A stretch of 64,000 bases of DNA from contig CP007053.1 of the NCBI GenBank assembly GCA_000242935.3, positions 5,069,001 through 5,133,000 of the forward strand. The letters run 5' to 3'. A model generated the notes under the pieces. It made no database searches. It had not been told where the DNA came from and worked only from the letters and a program-made list of their open reading frames with translations. The DNA is from Opitutaceae bacterium TAV5 (GTDB taxonomy: Bacteria; Verrucomicrobiota; Verrucomicrobiia; Opitutales; Opitutaceae). This document shows, piece after piece, positions 28,201 to 37,434 of the stretch (position 1 is its first letter; each line of letters opens with the position of its first letter). Made by a program: the position numbers and the translations under genes.

Positions 28201-28492
28201 GGCGCGCGGCCGCGTGCCGACCCCACGCGGCGTGGTGGAGGTTTCCTGGCAGTTCACCGGCGCGGAGGATCGTACCGGTGGAAGCGCGGGAGCCGCTGCG
28301 AAGATCCGGCCCGGCAAACGGGAACGGTTCGAGTTGCGGGTCACGCTCCCGGCGGGCGTGCCGGCCGAGATCGAGTTGCCCGCCGGAGTGAAGCCGGGCA
28401 AGGGTGGCGTGACGGTGCTCGCAGGCAAAGTCCGCCAGGTCACGCCAGGGCGGCTGCGCGCGAGCGGAGAGCGGGTGCATCTGGTGGTATGA
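25289..28492 (+). CDS. Alpha-L-rhamnosidase (GH78-like)
   Basis: A 1067-residue protein without a signal peptide, so probably cytoplasmic or exported by other means. Residues about 1-400 hold beta-sandwich binding domains (RYEVFLNGVWLGSGPARSWSSPWPVDPY). The central part has the GH78-type FQYSWFTLRAF and HIRVLMGTYPQ region. The (alpha/alpha)6 barrel begins with EDTYTDCPSFEQTFWVGDGR (about 638-657). It includes LLKIRAWNMFDWA and a TTFWEMYHADRPR segment (near 913) matching the conserved catalytic Glu region. It would release terminal rhamnose from plant or microbial glycans. Its stop lies only 18 bp from the trailer end of the CRISPR array, convergent with it. Confidence 0.82.
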   Translation: MSNDFSFASAARWIWSARAARASHNVVCFRREFDVAGNNAVAATTEGRLWITADSRYEVFLNGVWLGSGPARSWSSPWPVDPYELRGAFRPGRNVLAVLVQHFGIGTFQYLHAEPGLLAQIDWRDAAGKHRIVTEGGGSGEGRNAGAHTWRAQPHDGFAWPVPRISCMQPWEEQVDARAFPHDWASPEFDAAAADWPEAVALRAAGEGTHAAFVLRDIPQLTREPVDAVRVRSVEAVRTARYVWNLNPRDFLNAADKTANVPRGRMLLLTHLFSERAQAVQFHQPHPRPFRPWTLNGKPLAFDDHTLQLTDTGVAHARLRAGWNTLMVTLPERDHYWWTVISVWTAQPVQWAAWPADAGRQSAPPRGRKSAAADATAKEKVASTPWLAIGPFRDTLAPEPVTGSEQQFVDADASAILPGATAARFEEIRVRGALRDDEAREPWVRPLTSDMVAGTDVYALCASERVVPGVVPRTENLSALLNDTADRATVWPAADADARAHADGGDTGTGVRLLLDFGREVVGWHEFEIDAPAGTIIDNHNFEFIQPDGRFNLAETMNNSFRYVCREGVQRYRTLVRRGFQYSWFTLRAFSRPVHIRHIRVLMGTYPQARQGAFACSDPTLERIWEAGAHSVRCCSEDTYTDCPSFEQTFWVGDGRNEALVDLVANGDPRLSAHSWLLAAQSLERSDLVESQVPSAWENILPAWSFLWMRWAEEHFRLTGDRVLARDMVRWLDRNVDGIEHYLSPRGLLKIRAWNMFDWAALDTPPGGEITHLNCLAVLGLRQGAALARELGREAVAQVRRWTALADRIAAAVNGHLWDAKRRAYIDCIRPDGTRSTVFSQQTHTAAYIAEVPTPSRLKRTREIMASAPEGFVKAGSPFFMFFVLEGLAREGRGDELVSLIRDYWGKQTDAGATTFWEMYHADRPRMTRSHCHGWSAAPTYFLSAYVLGVQPAKPGYEVVRIAPQPGGLGRARGRVPTPRGVVEVSWQFTGAEDRTGGSAGAAAKIRPGKRERFELRVTLPAGVPAEIELPAGVKPGKGGVTVLAGKVRQVTPGRLRASGERVHLVV

Positions 28493-28510
28493 CGAAGCCG
28501 CAGGACGCTT

Positions 28511-31500
28511 GTCTCAACGGAGCCACGCCGCGAACGGCGTGGAGTGAGAGTCCGCCTTGTTGAACACGGGAAGAACCGAACCTCCTTCAACGAAGCCACG
28601 CCGCGAACGGCGTGGAGTGGCGACTGCCTGACGAGGCATCTCGCCTGGCGGCGGAACCTTCAACGAAGCCACGCCGCGAACGGCGTGGAGTGGTTCAGGC
28701 TGTCGCGGCGGAATATCGGGTTGACGTTTAGCTTCAACGAAGCCACGCCGCGAACGGCGTGGAGTGGCCGAAATAGCTGCCGACCGTCTCAATTGACCCG
28801 TCTTGCTTCAACGAAGCCACGCCGCGAACGGCGTGGAGTGAGTTTACGATCCCTGGGATGTGATCAACTGGCGCATAGCTTCAACGAAGCCACGCCGCGA
28901 ACGGCGTGGAGTGATTCCGCAATGCGTATCAGCGAACCCCTGACAGGACAGCTTCAACGAAGCCACGCCGCGAACGGCGTGGAGTGCTTTGCGAGAGCGC
29001 GTAAGGCCGTTTTGAATACGATGCTTCAACGAAGCCACGCCGCGAACGGCGTGGAGTGAACCCGCGAAGCCGGCAACCCGGTCACGTAGCCACTGGCTTC
29101 AACGAAGCCACGCCGCGAACGGCGTGGAGTGGAGCCAATAAAAAACCCGCCGCCGGAACTGGTTGTTGCTTCAACGAAGCCACGCCGCGAACGGCGTGGA
29201 GTGGGTACTGGCGCAACAACTACAAGGCTTCCCCCCTGGCTTCAACGAAGCCACGCCGCGAACGGCGTGGAGTGCTGGCAAGGAATTTGTTCAGTGCGTC
29301 AAATGGATCGCTTCAACGAAGCCACGCCGCGAACGGCGTGGAGTGAAGGTTTCTTTGGCTGGTTGAAGGACAAAATAAAGCTTCAACGAAGCCACGCCGC
29401 GAACGGCGTGGAGTGGAGCTTGCCGAGCGCCTGCAAGTCCCATTCGCCCATTGCTTCAACGAAGCCACGCCGCGAACGGCGTGGAGTGCCAAAATGTCGA
29501 TCAGGCATTGGCCACCGGGGGAAGCTGCTTCAACGAAGCCACGCCGCGAACGGCGTGGAGTGTGATGAGGAGTTGCGCACGTTCTATTTGTACCGCAGCT
29601 TCAACGAAGCCACGCCGCGAACGGCGTGGAGTGACGGCGGTCAACGGGAGACAGCAAGAAAAAAGAGCAAACGCTTCAACGAAGCCACGCCGCGAACGGC
29701 GTGGAGTGATGCGATAAAACGCGCTTCTTCAAGCTGGCCCCGATCGCTTCAACGAAGCCACGCCGCGAACGGCGTGGAGTGTCAGTTTCGTAAAAGTCGT
29801 AATCGTCGGTAATATAAGCTTCAACGAAGCCACGCCGCGAACGGCGTGGAGTGGTCAACCGTGCGGCCCGCGCTCGCGAGTTCGCGGACGTGCTTCAACG
29901 AAGCCACGCCGCGAACGGCGTGGAGTGGGAGGCCGTCCACATGGCCTGCGCCGCCATCGCCTGGCTTCAACGAAGCCACGCCGCGAACGGCGTGGAGTGG
30001 CTTCGCGCCGCTTGTCGGCCATGCCACGCGGTTTTGCTTCAACGAAGCCACGCCGCGAACGGCGTGGAGTGACAAAACAATAAACATATTACTGCTATGT
30101 CTACCAAGCTTCAACGAAGCCACGCCGCGAACGGCGTGGAGTGACCCGGAATATATGCTGTGTGGAACGGAGAAGATTAGCTTCAACGAAGCCACGCCGC
30201 GAACGGCGTGGAGTGATTAGGGATGCGATAGCCATTATTGACTGTAGATGGCTTCAACGAAGCCACGCCGCGAACGGCGTGGAGTGATGCACTGCCGATC
30301 GGGTCGCTCAATTGCGGGTGTTTGGCTTCAACGAAGCCACGCCGCGAACGGCGTGGAGTGTCCCCGAAAAATGCGCACGGGTCCGGCCAGTTGTCGCTTC
30401 AACGAAGCCACGCCGCGAACGGCGTGGAGTGGCTGGTGACGTTAACCGGAGTACCTGACGTAAGGGGCTTCAACGAAGCCACGCCGCGAACGGCGTGGAG
30501 TGACCGCCACTGCTTCGTGGGCCGGCGGAACACTGACAGCTTCAACGAAGCCACGCCGCGAACGGCGTGGAGTGATTTCCACATATGTCCCATCTGTGTA
30601 GCGAACAATGCTTCAACGAAGCCACGCCGCGAACGGCGTGGAGTGCACACCGGCCAACGCTCCCGCATGGCTGCTCAACTGGCTTCAACGAAGCCACGCC
30701 GCGAACGGCGTGGAGTGAGTTCGGATGCCGGGGAGGCGTTGGACCCTTTCCCGCTTCAACGAAGCCACGCCGCGAACGGCGTGGAGTGATGGGAAAAGGC
30801 TGCAATGGAAGCGCAATCTGAACTGGCTTCAACGAAGCCACGCCGCGAACGGCGTGGAGTGAGATAGCCAGTTGCTGGCTTCCCTTCAGCGCGTCCCGCT
30901 TCAACGAAGCCACGCCGCGAACGGCGTGGAGTGGCGAAGGGATGACAACAACGTCGCGTTGCAATTGTGGCTTCAACGAAGCCACGCCGCGAACGGCGTG
31001 GAGTGGAGATAGCCAGTTGCTGGCTTCCCTTCAGCGCGTCCCGCTTCAACGAAGCCACGCCGCGAACGGCGTGGAGTGCTCCGGACAAACCGGAGGGGGT
31101 CAGTGCTGATCGGCTTCAACGAAGCCACGCCGCGAACGGCGTGGAGTGGTGGCCTTCACTTCACCGTCAGTGATTGCCATGTTGTAGCTTCAACGAAGCC
31201 ACGCCGCGAACGGCGTGGAGTGCTGGCGTGGGCTGACCGCAAATGAAAGAGGATTCCTCGGCTTCAACGAAGCCACGCCGCGAACGGCGTGGAGTGAACC
31301 GCCACTGCTTCGTGGGCCGGCGGAACACTGACAGCTTCAACGAAGCCACGCCGCGAACGGCGTGGAGTGGCGGAAAATCCGTAACGCCCTTATCAAAATT
31401 GACCGGCTTCAACGAAGCCACGCCGCGAACGGCGTGGAGTGGCCTCGCGGATGGGTCACCCGCCGGTGAATATTCTGAGCTTCAACGAAGCCACGCCGCG

Positions 31501-34500
31501 AACGGCGTGGAGTGATTTCCTCCACGACGGATTCGGTCTGGAAGTCGGAGCTTCAACGAAGCCACGCCGCGAACGGCGTGGAGTGCAAGGACGCGATGGA
31601 AGGGGATGGCGGGATTGATAGGCTTCAACGAAGCCACGCCGCGAACGGCGTGGAGTGGGAAAAGAATGCGCAGGCTACTCAGCCACAGTCTGCGCTTCAA
31701 CGAAGCCACGCCGCGAACGGCGTGGAGTGATGATCGCATAAAGGCTATTCAGGCCGATAATCCCGGCTTCAACGAAGCCACGCCGCGAACGGCGTGGAGT
31801 GACCCTCGCCGGATACAGCCCCGCGCGCGGTATTGGCTTCAACGAAGCCACGCCGCGAACGGCGTGGAGTGACCCCCACGGATACAAATGCGATTTGTAG
31901 TGTGTGCTTCAACGAAGCCACGCCGCGAACGGCGTGGAGTGAAAATTCCGGCGGCGTATGCGGCTAACTGGCAATAGCTTCAACGAAGCCACGCCGCGAA
32001 CGGCGTGGAGTGTTGCGTTTGTAAAACGGTTAACTTCGTCCGACACAAGCTTCAACGAAGCCACGCCGCGAACGGCGTGGAGTGCCGCGAGGCGGCGGGA
32101 GAGTATTGGTAGACAGGTTTGCTTCAACGAAGCCACGCCGCGAACGGCGTGGAGTGACAGCCTGTGTCGTTGACTGTTGCGATTTCATAAAGCTTCAACG
32201 AAGCCACGCCGCGAACGGCGTGGAGTGGTAGCCCCCCCAAGGGGGCTCCGGCCCCCCGTCACGCTTCAACGAAGCCACGCCGCGAACGGCGTGGAGTGGA
32301 AAGTGAGGGTAACATGAGAACAAAGGTCGGAAGTGCTTCAACGAAGCCACGCCGCGAACGGCGTGGAGTGGTGAACATACTATACTGGTTGCGGAGTCTC
32401 CAATATGCTTCAACGAAGCCACGCCGCGAACGGCGTGGAGTGTCGACGTAAAAATTCGCGTAATCATTACCATTCTCTGCTTCAACGAAGCCACGCCGCG
32501 AACGGCGTGGAGTGCTGCCGTGGAATCCCACCAACCTTTTCCCACCGCATGCTTCAACGAAGCCACGCCGCGAACGGCGTGGAGTGACGCTTAATTTTGC
32601 GCATATCGATCAGGGTGCCGTTGCTTCAACGAAGCCACGCCGCGAACGGCGTGGAGTGATCCCTCCCGGCCGTTGCCGGGCTTCTGCATCGATGCTTCAA
32701 CGAAGCCACGCCGCGAACGGCGTGGAGTGAACGTGACCTTGCCTCAGCCATCGACCACGTCACTTGCTTCAACGAAGCCACGCCGCGAACGGCGTGGAGT
32801 GGTGCAGACCGTCCGCGGCTACATCGCGGGCTGTTCGCGGCTTCAACGAAGCCACGCCGCGAACGGCGTGGAGTGCCCTCCTGACGGTGGGAAAGGGCCT
32901 TCGTGATCCCGCTTCAACGAAGCCACGCCGCGAACGGCGTGGAGTGGCCAACTGGACCGTGACCGCCACTCTCTACAGCTAGCTTCAACGAAGCCACGCC
33001 GCGAACGGCGTGGAGTGTCGCATCCGGAATTTCAGTACGCCTCATCATCAACGCTTCAACGAAGCCACGCCGCGAACGGCGTGGAGTGCGCCGAAATGTA
33101 CTCGTCGTGGGTGCAGGCGGCGCGCTTCAACGAAGCCACGCCGCGAACGGCGTGGAGTGGGATGATTTTGGTGAAGAAAAACATCCGACGATGCTTCAAC
33201 GAAGCCACGCCGCGAACGGCGTGGAGTGCTACGCCCCATATCCTAAACCCCACTGTATCAGTGCTTCAACGAAGCCACGCCGCGAACGGCGTGGAGTGCG
33301 TCCCCGGCGCTCTTACCGACGCCATCGGAACGTTTGCTTCAACGAAGCCACGCCGCGAACGGCGTGGAGTGGCCGCGACCGCCTCCGCTGACGGTATTCT
33401 GGGTATTTGCTTCAACGAAGCCACGCCGCGAACGGCGTGGAGTGTTGACGGAATTTCAGGAATTTATTTCCGGAATGCGTGCTTCAACGAAGCCACGCCG
33501 CGAACGGCGTGGAGTGCTATCCCATTTCATCCAAAGATATTAGGGGGCTGACTGGCTTCAACGAAGCCACGCCGCGAACGGCGTGGAGTGGAAAATAGAC
33601 CGGCCATTTCTAACCGAAGAGTTTGTCCGCTTCAACGAAGCCACGCCGCGAACGGCGTGGAGTGCCGAGCAAGCCCCCCGGATTGCGCCGGAATCATCGT
33701 AGCTTCAACGAAGCCACGCCGCGAACGGCGTGGAGTGACCGGGAAGCTGGCGCTGGCCCTGCGCGCCGACGAGCTTCAACGAAGCCACGCCGCGAACGGC
33801 GTGGAGTGGCGCAGATCGAGGCCACGCGACAGGCGTACAAGGCTGCTTCAACGAAGCCACGCCGCGAACGGCGTGGAGTGACAAATGAGGATGCGAAGTA
33901 ATTTCCAGGAGCGAACAGCTTCAACGAAGCCACGCCGCGAACGGCGTGGAGTGGGAGAGGGCTGAAGACTATATTGCTATCGCCGGTAAGCTTCAACGAA
34001 GCCACGCCGCGAACGGCGTGGAGTGCTGTTTATGCGGCGGTTGATGTAAACAAAGGAATCGTGCTTCAACGAAGCCACGCCGCGAACGGCGTGGAGTGAT
34101 AGCCAAAGTTTTTTTGAAACGCGGGAAAATGAATCGCTTCAACGAAGCCACGCCGCGAACGGCGTGGAGTGACGGCAGCAGGCTCACCTGCAGGCTCCCA
34201 TCGGACTTGCTTCAACGAAGCCACGCCGCGAACGGCGTGGAGTGATGATGAGTACCATCATGATTTATGCGGTACAAATAGCTTCAACGAAGCCACGCCG
34301 CGAACGGCGTGGAGTGACCTCTTGGCGTTGGACTTCGTGTTTATTGTGCGTCGTCGCTTCAACGAAGCCACGCCGCGAACGGCGTGGAGTGGGGTCACAC
34401 TGGTCTCGCCGCGACGGTGGCTGATCTCGCTTCAACGAAGCCACGCCGCGAACGGCGTGGAGTGCCGGATGTATTGAGCCGTGGTTCCGGACGGGCTGTT

Positions 34501-36713
34501 GCTTCAACGAAGCCACGCCGCGAACGGCGTGGAGTGGGCCGACCCCGAGGCCGCGCACGAGTGTGACATTTGCTTCAACGAAGCCACGCCGCGAACGGCG
34601 TGGAGTGGGCGCAGATCGAGGCCACGCGACAGGCGTACAAGACTGCTTCAACGAAGCCACGCCGCGAACGGCGTGGAGTGGCCCCAGGCGCTTCCGCTCG
34701 GACCGGAGCCAGTTCCCAGCTTCAACGAAGCCACGCCGCGAACGGCGTGGAGTGTAGGCTGTCATCTGCCGGTCGATGTTCGCCAACATCTGGCTTCAAC
34801 GAAGCCACGCCGCGAACGGCGTGGAGTGCAGGCTTACCGGCTTGGCCAACTGGAGGAGGAAATCTGCTTCAACGAAGCCACGCCGCGAACGGCGTGGAGT
34901 GGCGGCATCACCAAGTCGAACGCGGCGCGGTATTCCTTGCTTCAACGAAGCCACGCCGCGAACGGCGTGGAGTGGAGCTGTCGAAATACTTCCAGGACAG
35001 GGGCGTCAAGCTTCAACGAAGCCACGCCGCGAACGGCGTGGAGTGCTCCTGACGGTGAACAGGTCGGCCTGACGTTCCCGAAGCTTCAACGAAGCCACGC
35101 CGCGAACGGCGTGGAGTGATCGAAGAACTTTCAAAATCAACCGATCCCCTTGACGCTTCAACGAAGCCACGCCGCGAACGGCGTGGAGTGTCCGTTTGTT
35201 GCATGTGCGCCGTCCCCTTGCAGCCATGCTTCAACGAAGCCACGCCGCGAACGGCGTGGAGTGAACATGGACCAGCTTGTGAAGCCGGTCCACACGATCG
35301 GCTTCAACGAAGCCACGCCGCGAACGGCGTGGAGTGGAGCCGTTGTAAACAAACGCAATGACAGATTCGCGCTTCAACGAAGCCACGCCGCGAACGGCGT
35401 GGAGTGATCCGCGCACCGAAGGAGCAGTCAGCAAAGAGCAGCTTGGCTTCAACGAAGCCACGCCGCGAACGGCGTGGAGTGGTGGCGTACTTATGACGCA
35501 ATACAGGACACGGCTGGCTTCAACGAAGCCACGCCGCGAACGGCGTGGAGTGCTTGCCAAGACGGCAAGTGAATGGTGTTCCGACCGGCTTCAACGAAGC
35601 CACGCCGCGAACGGCGTGGAGTGGCTCTTCGAGCGCTACGCACAGAAGCAACGTCAGTAACGCTTCAACGAAGCCACGCCGCGAACGGCGTGGAGTGGCC
35701 AGCTGATGGAAGCGGGGACGCTCGATCCGCGACTGGCTTCAACGAAGCCACGCCGCGAACGGCGTGGAGTGGTGCCCCACCCGTTTCATGTCTCCATCCC
35801 TCGCGCCGGGCTTCAACGAAGCCACGCCGCGAACGGCGTGGAGTGGGGAAACTCATGCGCCGGCTCGCCCAGGAGCGTGTCAGGCTTCAACGAAGCCACG
35901 CCGCGAACGGCGTGGAGTGGTTGCAGGTGTTCACGAATCTGCGCCAGAGGGCCATCGCTTCAACGAAGCCACGCCGCGAACGGCGTGGAGTGACGCTCGG
36001 GAACGACGGTTACAACTCCATCGTCAAGGCTTCAACGAAGCCACGCCGCGAACGGCGTGGAGTGCCGTGCGATCTACCTGAAAATGCGGATCGCTAAATG
36101 GGGCTTCAACGAAGCCACGCCGCGAACGGCGTGGAGTGCAGCACGTCGAACTGGAGAGCACGAAGGCGTGCGCCGCTTCAACGAAGCCACGCCGCGAACG
36201 GCGTGGAGTGGAGCGTAAACTGATACGGCGAGATGCGCAGCGAGTTGCTTCAACGAAGCCACGCCGCGAACGGCGTGGAGTGCAACTGGCAGCGGAGTTT
36301 GGAGCAATTTTCTTACGAGCTTCAACGAAGCCACGCCGCGAACGGCGTGGAGTGAGCTTGGCGCCGATCAGCGTGACAAAGGCCGCCGTGCTTCAACGAA
36401 GCCACGCCGCGAACGGCGTGGAGTGTTCGCCGCCTACAGCGAACTGGGCAACTTTGCTACGCTTCAACGAAGCCACGCCGCGAACGGCGTGGAGTGCTCG
36501 ATGGAGATCATCAGCACCCATCGCGGCTCCGCGCTTCAACGAAGCCACGCCGCGAACGGCGTGGAGTGGCGGCCATGTCCGCCGCCAGCTCTGCCGGGCG
36601 GGAAAGCTTCAACGAAGCCACGCCGCGAACGGCGTGGAGTGCGGCCGCAGGGACGCCGCTGACGGTGAAGTCGCTGTGCTTCAACGAAGCCACGCCGCGA
36701 ACGGCGTGGAGTG
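28511..36713 (-). CRISPR. CRISPR array, 114 repeats of 36 bp, 113 spacers
   Basis: Counted by eye, 114 repeats run from 28511 to 36713. On the plus strand the repeat reads GCTTCAACGAAGCCACGCCG followed by CGAACGGCGTGGAGTG. Spacers are 33-39 nt, mostly 35-38. The first copy (28511-28546) has three changes (GTCTCAACGG for GCTTCAACGA). Copies 2 and 3 start with C instead of G. The others look identical. Degeneracy at the left marks that end as the old trailer, so the leader is at the right and the array is transcribed on the minus strand, like the cas genes. In crRNA sense the repeat ends GTTGAAGC. It folds into CCACGCCG-ttcg/cgaa-CGGCGTGG and a 4-bp CTTC/GAAG hairpin. Period near 72 keeps all frames open, hence many false reading frames. 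Three spacer pairs are near-duplicates. Confidence 0.99.
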
Positions 36714-36971
36714 AGCACCTACCCAAGTAGCGCTTCCACAAAGTGCAAGACTGCACTTTGCGAGCGGGTAGGTAAAGGCGGGTATGCTTCTACGACGATT
36801 GTCATCCTGTTTTTTATAAACCGTTTCTAATCAAGGTGCGAGCGGAGCAGGCGGAAAGAGTGACCATCTTGCCGCTCGCGCGCTCGCTGTCAAAAAACTG
36901 CCGGGAACTATTCCGATCCCTGAATCCATGTCCTGTCGGGTTTCGTATCTCCGGTCCGGGCCGAGTCGGGT
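36714..36971 (-). promoter_or_regulatory. CRISPR leader with nested palindrome
   Basis: The 258 bp between the newest repeat and the cas2 stop form the leader. Three bases from the array lies a nested inverted repeat: outer arms ACCTACCC (36717-36724) and GGGTAGGT (36766-36773), inner arms CAAAGTGCA (36739-36747) and TGCACTTTG (36752-36760) with a 4-nt loop. The stretch GCTTCCACAAAG in it resembles the repeat start GCTTCAACGAAG. An AT-rich block (TTTTTTATAAACCGTTTCTAA, positions 36810-36830) follows and may hold the pre-crRNA promoter, which was not placed exactly. Confidence 0.75.
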
Positions 36972-37262
36972 TTACACGACAAAACAGGGCGCATCAAAAT
37001 GGTGATACGCTTGTCCTAGCGATGTAATTTCCCGGTCACCCCGGCTCTCCGTCGGGCCCAGACCGATAAACAATACCTGGTCCTCCGTGTGATGGATCGT
37101 GTTTTTCAGTTTCGCCTCCAGCTCCACTTTCTCCGTAGCATTCAGATCACACTCGAAAACCGAATACTGCAGGTGATTGCCGTAATCCTGACAGATGCGG
37201 AATACGTGGCGCAGGCGTTTCGCATCCGAAATGTCGTAACTGACAATGTAGGTGTGGCGCAT
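36972..37262 (-). CDS. cas2: CRISPR-associated endoribonuclease/integration protein Cas2
   Basis: 96 residues, the usual Cas2 length. It starts MRHTYIVSYDISDAKRLRHV, with the first-strand Asp (YDISD), followed by RICQDYGNHLQYSVFECDLN and DQVLFIGLGP. Cas2 dimers bridge two Cas1 dimers in spacer integration. The ATG at 37262 is preferred over a longer open frame because family members begin just before this strand. It is the last gene of the leftward cas operon and directly adjoins the leader. Confidence 0.94.
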   Translation of the reverse strand: MRHTYIVSYDISDAKRLRHVFRICQDYGNHLQYSVFECDLNATEKVELEAKLKNTIHHTEDQVLFIGLGPTESRGDREITSLGQAYHHFDAPCFVV

Positions 37263-37434
37263 GGCGTTTGCTGGTTCGTGCCCGCAAATACGGACAACTC
37301 TCAAAAGCTGGCAAACTCCGGCTCGTTTGTCACGGCGTTACTTACCGGGATTCTACACGCCATGGCGCAGCGCCGTTGCGATGAGTTCCTTCTTTTATCG
37401 ATCGGTGCGCGCCGGAGAACCGCCTCGGCCGACG

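Noticed and set aside
28511-36713. Self-targeting: spacers matching the adjacent prophage
   Set aside because: I compared a number of spacers by eye with the phage genes and noticed no match. This was not exhaustive; a BLAST of all 113 spacers against the window and genome would settle it.
28544-36730. Dozens of open reading frames on both strands with repeated peptides such as TKPRRERRGV, QRSHAANGVE or TPRRSRRGFVEA
   Set aside because: They are the CRISPR repeat read in six frames; repeat plus spacer is close to 72 nt, so frames stay open. Not genes.
36888-36893. TTGACA on the minus strand in the leader as the pre-crRNA promoter
   Set aside because: At 17 bp spacing the -10 would be AAGATG, a poor match, so no promoter was called.
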